Shown here one piece after another: positions 20,060 to 25,994 of a stretch of 25,994 bases of DNA. The notes under the pieces were generated by a model, which was not told where the DNA came from, searched no databases, and saw nothing but the letters and a program-made list of their open reading frames with translations. Each line of letters begins with the position of its first letter. Position 1 is the first letter of the stretch. The position numbers and the translations under genes are program-made. This stretch comes from Auxenochlorella pyrenoidosa (Eukaryota > Chlorophyta > Trebouxiophyceae > Chlorellales > Chlorellaceae), in assembly GCA_001430745.1 (NCBI GenBank), contig KQ482003.1, positions 1,352,200 through 1,378,193 of the forward strand. The letters are read 5' to 3'.

Positions 20060-20064
20060 TGTAA
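20060..20064 (+). terminator. Probable poly(A) signal (TGTAA) of copy 3
   Basis: TGTAA 54 nt after the stop in the context CCTGTAAGGTCACTGC, matching the element after copy 1 (CTGTAAGGCAACTGC). Confidence 0.55.
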
Positions 20065-20501
20065 GGTCACTGCAAGGTGGTGGCAGGCATAAGAGGGAGC
20101 TGCTCTGTCACCTCGATAAATTTTGGCCATGTGCCAGGGCAGGCAGGGTAGCTGATAAGCATGCTGCGCAGGCCAAAAGCTCAGAAGGTGAAGCTGACGG
20201 AGGGGTGTGCACGCCCAGAGGCAGGCCCTGTCCTGCCAGCAGCTCCCTGCCACCACATGGCATGCAGCGTGAAGCCAGCCTCATCAAGCCGCACTTGCGT
20301 CGGCCAGGCTGGCAGATCCCAGGTATCGGCACGTGCACCCACCAGCAGGGCCGCTTGGAAATCTTTTATCTGCAGGGGGGCTGGCCGGCCTGCTGGCAGA
20401 TGACCTTTTCGCTAATCATCATAAGCGGCCCCGAATGTTGAATCCAATGGGGGGGCACCTGCCACAGTTGCGGCAAACTTGCCAGCATGTCTGGGTGTTG
20501 T

Positions 20502-20619
20502 TTGGCGCCCAGTGGCACCATGTTGGGATGGGCACCAACCAGTTCCAAATTCTGTGCTGGTGCCCAGTGGCATCAAGGTTTGGCACGAGCTGGCGCCATT
20601 TTTGGGTCTGGTGCCAAAC
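20502..20619. repeat. Cluster of TGGYGCC-type motifs in both orientations
   Basis: Seven TGGCGCC/TGGTGCC/TGGCACC-like words occur in 118 nt in both orientations, at about 20502, 20512, 20530, 20557, 20579, 20590 and 20609. A longer direct repeat, TGGYGCCCAGTGGCAYCA, occurs at 20503 and 20558, 55 bp apart. It could be a decayed short repeat element or a protein-binding array. Confidence 0.6.
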
Positions 20620-20948
20620 GGGCATCATGAATGCTCGCTCTCTGGATTGATGCCAGTGTGTTTTCTAAACTCTCAGTGTATGTTAGTGCTTATGAGCACT
20701 GGTTGCATGCAGCAGAAGAGTGCCAGGCCCATCTCGGCGGTCTGCTAGAGCGCCATGGATGTCGCTCCCGCTGCCACGTCATGACGCGTCAGTGTTGTTG
20801 TGTGCACCTCTCTTGCAACGTGCGCCTCGCGTCCTCCGTGCGCTTTATGTTGGTGTCCACCCCCCCGCTTTCTGCTTTCAAAGGCGCAGCTGTCTGCTAA
20901 CTGTCGCTGGTCTTCAGTGCCTGCGTTCTGTCCCGAGGCCGGCCGCCA

Positions 20949-23366
20949 ATGGAGGCGGGCTGCGAGGATGTTTTCGATAGTCTGGAAGACATGCACGGCG
21001 CCTACTCCAGCCCGACCTACAGCGGGGGCGGCGGCGTAGCCGCCTTCAGTGTGTCGGCACTGCCTGGCGACAGTGCTGCGTTCGCCAGCGAGGACATAGA
21101 GCTGGCCCTTCAGGAGGCGGAACGGCTGCTAGTTGCCGGCGAGCCGCCTGCTCAGGTGCATCAGATGCAGGCGCAGCCCTACGGCATGCCGCCAGCGGCC
21201 CATCATGCCGGTGGCGCTGCTGGCACCAGTCTGCGGCCGCCAAGCGCCATTTCCCTGGGTGAGGCAGCGATCAACTTGCGGCTGACGCTGCATGAGAAGG
21301 AGCTGGAGCTGCTGGAGCTGCGGGCGCAGTGTGCGCAGCTGGCGGTGAGGGCCTCGGGTCGGCGACAAAAATCGTATGTGCCTTCTTGCTGTGCCTTAGT
21401 ATGGCTTAGGTAGGGCAGGTGTGGACCCCGCTGGCTTCACCTAGGTGCTGCAACATGTCCCCAACAGAGCCTGTCTCGCACATGGCTGCCGCGTATTGGG
21501 CTGCGCGCATGGAGTGTGTGTGCCGCAGCATGTCCACTGGCGTGCACCTCGGCGAATCCTCCTCACACATGCAGGAGCATGGTGAGCACGTGCAGAGGCA
21601 GCTGGAAGCGGGCCTGGAGGGGCGAGACGCCCGGATTGCAGCCCTGGAGGCGGCGGCGGCGCGGCACGAGGCTGCAGCGGCCCGCCTCTCGCAGCAGCTG
21701 GCAGCGTATCGGGGGGTCTCCCCCGAGGCAGCGGCCCGCCTGCAGGCAGACAACGCCGCGCTGCAGGCCGCCAAGAGCAGCGCGGAAGCTGCGGCTGCAG
21801 AGGCGGAGCGGCGGCGGCAGGAGGCAGCTGCGCGAGTGACACAGAGCCTGGGCACCTGGGAGCGCGTGCAGGCCGAGCTGCAGGCAGACAATGCCCGGCT
21901 GGCGGCAGAGGTGGAGCGGCAGCGGCGCGAGCTGGCCGACGTGTTCCAGGAGAAGGAAGTGTACCGGGCGCGGGCCGCCATGCTGGAGGCCAGGGCGGGG
22001 CCGGCAGTGGCGGCGGTGCAGGCTGCAGGGCAGGCGGCCTCAAGGCCGGGCGAGGCCGCGCAGCTGCGGGAGCAGCTGGCAGCAGCACTGGAGCGGCTGG
22101 CGGGGCGGGATGGCGCGGCGAAAAAGTACAAGGTGGGGGCGGCAGCTGGGCAGGGGGGGTGCTGCATCGTGCTTGCCACCGCATGCTGCACCGTTTCCAG
22201 GTGGCCCCACGCCATGCGCAATGCTGGGCACCGTTGCATGGGCCGGCTGCAGCAGCCTGCCAACTCCACCCGCCTGTGCGCTCCTTGTGCCGCCACGCGA
22301 CTGCCTGTAGGAGGCAGTGCGTGCGCTCAAGCGCCGCACAGCCGAGCTGGAGCAGCAGTTGGCAGCCGCCCGCAGCGCCGAGGCCGCCGCCGCGTCACAG
22401 GCGCAGGCGGGCACGGCGCAGCAGGCGGCGACGCTGCAGCAATGCGAGCGGCAGCTGGCAGAGGCACAGCAGCAGTGCGAGCAGTATGGGGCGCGGCTGG
22501 CGCAGCTGGAAGGGCAGCTGAGGAAGGCGGAGTTTGAGCGGGCGCAGCTGGAGTGGCGGGCTCAGGCAAGGCATGGTCCACGGCTGCATGCACCGGCTGG
22601 TGTCGCCCCATGGCAGCTCTGATGCTGCCTGGGGGCTGCGGGCATCACATAGCTTGGGTGTGTGGGATCGCATGCAGGGACACCTGCATCCATCGGGCTG
22701 GAAGTACAAAAGGCGGGCAGGCACCCTGGCCCTTGCGCCTCCCACACCCATGCAGGATGCCGAGCAGCGCGCACAGAGCGCCAGCGATGCAGCCGATGCC
22801 TCCAGCGCCGCGGCCGCTGGCCTGGCCGACAAGCGGCGGGCGCAGGCGGAGGGGCGGCTGGCAGAGGCTGAAGCCCAGGCCAAGGCTGCCTCGCTCAAAG
22901 CGCTGGTGGGGGCTGCCATGTGGGGGCTGCCTGGTTTGAGCGCCAGCGGCAGGCTGCATGCTGTGATTGCTGGTGCACAGGGCACCTCGTGCTGCGCTGG
23001 GCGCACGGATGGAGACGCCTTGCATGCCTGCTGTGCGCTGCGGTGTCCTCACCCTGCCCTGCTGCCCTGGCCCCCGCCGGTCAGCAATTGGAGAAGGCGC
23101 TGGCGGCGGCGCGGCGGGAGCTGTCGGCCCTGCAGCAGCGGCAGGATGCGCAGGCCGAGGCCGCGGCCCGGCACGAGCAGAAGCTGCTGCAGCAGCAGGT
23201 GGCGGCCCTCAGGTCCAGGCTGGCGGCTGCGGAGCAGGAGCTGTGCACCAAAGCGGCGGCGCTGGCGGCGGCCGACAAGCGCCTGCGGCACTCGCAACTC
23301 ATCCTGCAGCGCGTGGCCAGCAGGGGTGGCAGCGGCGGAGCCCCCCTCGGCGTGGGCGCTGCGTGA
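20949..23366 (+). CDS. Coiled-coil protein of unknown function
   Basis: Exons are 20949-21344, 21575-22132, 22311-22565, 22756-22905 and 23085-23366, all joined in phase 0: 546 residues. The first ~100 residues are acidic then Gly/Ala/Pro-rich (MEAGCEDVFDSLEDMHGAYS…). From about residue 104 to 530 the chain is nearly continuous heptad-like coiled coil rich in Ala, Glu, Gln, Arg and Leu (e.g. ARIAALEAAAARHEAAAARL, ALKRRTAELEQQLAAARSAE). The end is Gly-rich. There are no membrane segments and no recognisable catalytic domain. Such proteins are often cytoskeletal, centrosomal/basal-body or golgin-like, but composition alone cannot tell. The start fits a leader ending GGCCGCCAATGG. Intron 3 uses a GC donor. 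Confidence 0.75.
22566..22755 (+). other. GC-AG intron 3 of the coiled-coil gene
   Basis: The donor is GCTCAG followed by GCAAGG, the best-known GC-donor context; the acceptor is CCATGCAG. The join gives LEWRAQ-DAEQRAQSAS and keeps phase 0 and the coiled-coil pattern. Reading on gives a stop at 22621. Confidence 0.75.
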
Positions 23367-24205
23367 CAGTGAGCCAGCTGCGGTGCTTCCATGCCAACCA
23401 GGCGCCTGCTCATGCCCTGCATCCCCCCACACGTTGCCCCTTGGTGCACTGTTGGTCCTTGTTACACATGCTTGCTGCTGAGGGGGAAAAAGAGCTTGGG
23501 GTCTCGTCCGCAGCCGAGCAAAATAATGGCGGCCGAGCCTGTGGGGACGCGGCGAGGCGGCCAGGCAGCGCAAAAGGGCGGCAGTGGCAGTGCAATCGTC
23601 GAGAGGCTGTGGGGGGAGGCACAAGCTGCATGCGTTCTGGGGTTGGGCGGTGTGGCCGGGCGGCCGGGGCGCCGAGGGGCCGCCAATCACAGGGAATCAA
23701 AGAAGGGGGCAGGGATGGACAAAACTTATGCCCTTCGGTGAGAAGGGTGGAGCTGCAAGGAGCGGACAGTGAGGGGATGAGAAGGTGGGGAGGGGAGGGG
23801 CGTGGGTGGCGGCGAGGGTTTTGCTGCTGGCAGCTGCGCATGGGGCAGCGGCGGCGACGCCAAGCGGGCATTGCCGGCAGGGAGGCCGGCGAGCTGCCTT
23901 GCCTGGCGCAAGCACCGCTGCTCCTCAAAAGAGCGCTACACACACACGCACACAGGGCCGCTGCCTAGGTGGCGCAGCGGGCTCTAGCTGGGAGCAAAGG
24001 GGACCAATGCGGCGACAAATCGTGGGGAGGGCGTTCTGACGTGGGGGGTTATCTCTAGCATCTACCACCTAGCAAGGATGGGGGCCGGGGCGGCGCGGCT
24101 GCTGGGGCGCGAGGGAAAAAGGCATGGCGAAAAACAGGGAGGCGGCCTGCCCCCAGCAGCGCCCTGGGCGGCCAGCAGGGGCCAGCCGGAGCAGCGGTGT
24201 GCCGC
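23367..24205. other. Convergent intergenic region
   Basis: It lies between the stops of the coiled-coil gene (+) and the Mei2-like gene (-), so it holds two 3' flanks. No gene is recognised. A short CA-rich run occurs at about 23938-23955. I found no clear TGTAA close behind either stop. Confidence 0.5.
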
Positions 24206-25994
24206 TCAGGCATCCGCGGCGGCTGCTGGCGGCGCCTGCTGCTGCTGCAACGGCTGCGCCTGCGGCTGCGCCTGTTGCCCGACAGGCGCCATAATTGGCG
24301 GCGCTGCGGGCGCCGCAGCGCCAGCTGCTGCGCCGCTGCTGGCTGCAGAGGCCGCTGCTGCCGTTGCTGATGCCATGATGGGCACGGAGCTGCTGGGAGC
24401 GCCGGTTCCCGCCTGGGGCGCAGGGGTGACGCTGGGCGAGGGCAGCGTGCCCGGGAACTGCGGCGGGGGGTGGCAGAAGAGCAGAGGAGTGTCAGGACCA
24501 GCAACTGATAACAAAAAGCCGCCACCGGTGGCCGCGCACACCGGACCTTGCTTCAGCCGCTGCCCGCATTCATGCGCCAGCGGGGCGTGGGCCGCGCAGC
24601 GCCCTGCCAGCAGCAGCAGGCTTGCGCCCGCTCTGTGCGCACAGCCCCTGGCGGTGCGCAGGCATGGCCGGCCCCCCCATGCCCCGCACCTGCTCCACCT
24701 CGCCCGCCAGCGCGCCGTCGCTGTGGAACAGGATGGGCCGGCAGCGCTTGTCCTCGTGCAGCAGGCTGGAGTTCTGGAAGTGCTGCACCAGCGCCGCCTT
24801 GCCCTGTGGGCGGCAGCCGAGGGAGGGAGGGGGGGCAGACGAGCAGGGGTTGTTGGTGCAGATGGCGAGGGGTGCGGGCAGCATGCGGCGACCGGCGCGA
24901 GGCGGGCTGGAGCCGAGCCTCCCTCTCGGGCCTGCGGGCCGGCCAGCAGCCAGGCCCACCTGGATGCGGCCGTACGCGATGTGGCAGATCTTCTCGCTGT
25001 TGAACTTGGGCCACTTCTTGCCGTGCAGCTCCTCCACAAAGGGGATGATGTACTCGGGCCGCACCTGCGCAAGAGTTTACACAGTTTAAACTCGAAAGAA
25101 GCCGTGGCGGCAATGCACCCGGCGGCAGCAAGCGCGCACATGCAAGCGTCGAGCGGCGGCTAGGCGCTGCACGCTCCTGCCACCCACATCAAGCACCCAA
25201 CAACAAAAACGACATTGCTCACCATGTTGATAAAGGCATACCCAACGTTGCACTTGTTTTTGAAATCGATGGGTAAGTAGAAGAAGTCGAACATGCCGCG
25301 GAAGCGCTCCTCCACCAGCTGCAGCGGGAAGGTGGAAAATGGCGGATAATCACTATATTTATACCAGGCAACAAGAACAAGAACATGAGGGCCGGCGGAA
25401 AACGGGCGGGCAGTGCAGCCGAAGAGGTTCAAGCGAGCCTCCCTGGAGGATGCCCTGCCGCTGCCGCTGCCCACGCCACGTACAGGCCACCAGCTTGCTC
25501 GAGCGGCTCGTCCACTCCAGGCTCGAAAGAGACAGCAAAGGCCAGGGCAGCAAAGACCAGCCCTCACCGCCAGCAGCATCTTCTGGGTGTACTTGTTGGG
25601 GATGTTCTTCACCATGAGCGTGGTGCGCTTGTCCTCGCCCGCCCGGATTTTGTTCAGGTCGAGCGAGTAGAGCTTCTCCTGCGGGGGGGGAGGCAGGGCG
25701 GGGTGGGGAGTTGCCTGGTGGGTGGGGGCGTGAGCGAGGGCACGGGCCAGGCAGGAACGCACGACAGGGGGGTGCCAAGCCAGCTTATCCTGAGCTGCAA
25801 CAGAGGACTGCAGGTGGAGCGCATGCCTCCCCCAGGCGGCCGCTGCCAGCGCCCCGGCGGCGGGCCAGCTGCTGCCTGCAGCGGCGCGGCCGCACCTGCT
25901 GCATGCGGCGCTCCGCCTCTGCCACGGGGTCCAGGGGGCGGCGGGCGAGGCGGCCTCCCAGCGGCGGCTCCGCCACCCTGCGGGTGGCCAGCAG
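24206..25994 (-). CDS. Mei2-like RNA-binding protein, 3' part (5' end outside window)
   Basis: Exons in transcript order are 25994(cut)-25896, 25678-25568, 25318-25223, 25064-24960, 24803-24690 and 24457-24206, all phase 0: 258 residues visible. The part covers the C-terminal RRM typical of Mei2-like proteins (RRM_2), which in fission yeast Mei2 and plant AML/TEL proteins binds RNA and controls meiosis or development. Visible marks are EKLYSLDLNKI, RTTLMVKNIPNKYTQKMLL (RNP2 region), DFFYLPIDFKNKCNVGYAFI (RNP1 region), GKKWPKFNSEKICHIAYGRI and GKAALVQHFQNSSL…DKRCRPILF. The last 83 residues are an Ala/Pro/Gln-rich tail. The N-terminal RRMs expected in AML-type proteins would lie right of the window. 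The last-exon acceptor at 24457 is the least certain splice site. Confidence 0.92.

Larger units (their letters stand above)
20007..20948. other. Intergenic region between copy 3 and the coiled-coil gene
   Basis: No gene recognised. The first ~130 nt are copy 3 3' flank resembling that of copy 1; the last part must be the promoter and leader of the coiled-coil gene. A repeat-rich patch lies at about 20502-20619. Confidence 0.5.

Noticed and set aside
21406..22296. Ser/Ala/Arg-rich open frames on the minus strand opposite the coiled-coil gene
   Set aside because: The composition is what results from reading Ala/Gln/Glu/Leu codons backwards. The plus strand gives a coherent coiled coil and in-phase splice sites.
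1..25994. Bacterial operon, CRISPR array, prophage or insertion sequence
   Set aside because: Genes are intron-rich and eukaryotic. No regularly spaced repeats, transposase motifs or terminal inverted repeats were seen.
1..25994. tRNA genes
   Set aside because: Scanning by eye for a GGTTCGAATCC-like B box with a matching acceptor stem found nothing convincing on either strand; a covariance-model scan was not possible.

Overview
This window looks like nuclear DNA of a green alga (Chlorophyta, probably a core chlorophyte such as a trebouxiophyte or chlorophycean; I cannot place it to genus). The reasons are GC-rich exons broken by many short introns (usually 75-350 nt) with GTGAG-type donors and CTGCAG-type acceptors, TGTAA (not AATAAA) near several 3' ends, Ala/Gln-rich low-complexity tracts, and conserved eukaryotic proteins (TRM6, a Mei2-like RNA-binding protein). 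I rebuilt all gene models by hand from splice signals and reading phase. Every complete model closes in frame, but none has been checked against transcripts or databases.

Layout, left to right. (1) 810-4420 (+): a nine-exon, 713-residue leucine-rich-repeat plus armadillo-like protein with a single hydrophobic segment close to its C-terminus. (2) 4421-6323: a gap with no convincing gene. (3) 6324-8761 (-): TRM6, the non-catalytic subunit of the tRNA m1A58 methyltransferase, in six exons with an 82-residue Q/A/E-rich insertion. (4) 10006-20006 (+): the centrepiece, three tandem paralogues of a secreted, extremely cysteine-rich protein (444, 446 and 439 residues; 62, 60 and 62 cysteines after the signal peptide). 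All share one nine-exon structure including a 28-37 nt second exon. Copies 1 and 3, the outer two, are much closer to each other than to copy 2, even in upstream DNA and introns, and their last ~600 bp are nearly identical. (5) 20949-23366 (+): a five-exon, 546-residue coiled-coil protein. (6) 24206-25994 (-): the 3' part of a Mei2-like gene carrying the complete C-terminal RRM; its 5' end is outside the window.

TRM6 and Mei2-like are housekeeping or RNA-regulatory genes with no evident link to their neighbours. The three cysteine-rich genes form a local expanding family whose products should be exported and heavily disulphide-bonded; I do not recognise a described algal family for them. Five of the 46 inferred introns appear to use GC instead of GT as donor, and two of these lie at the position where copy 2 has an ordinary GT donor.
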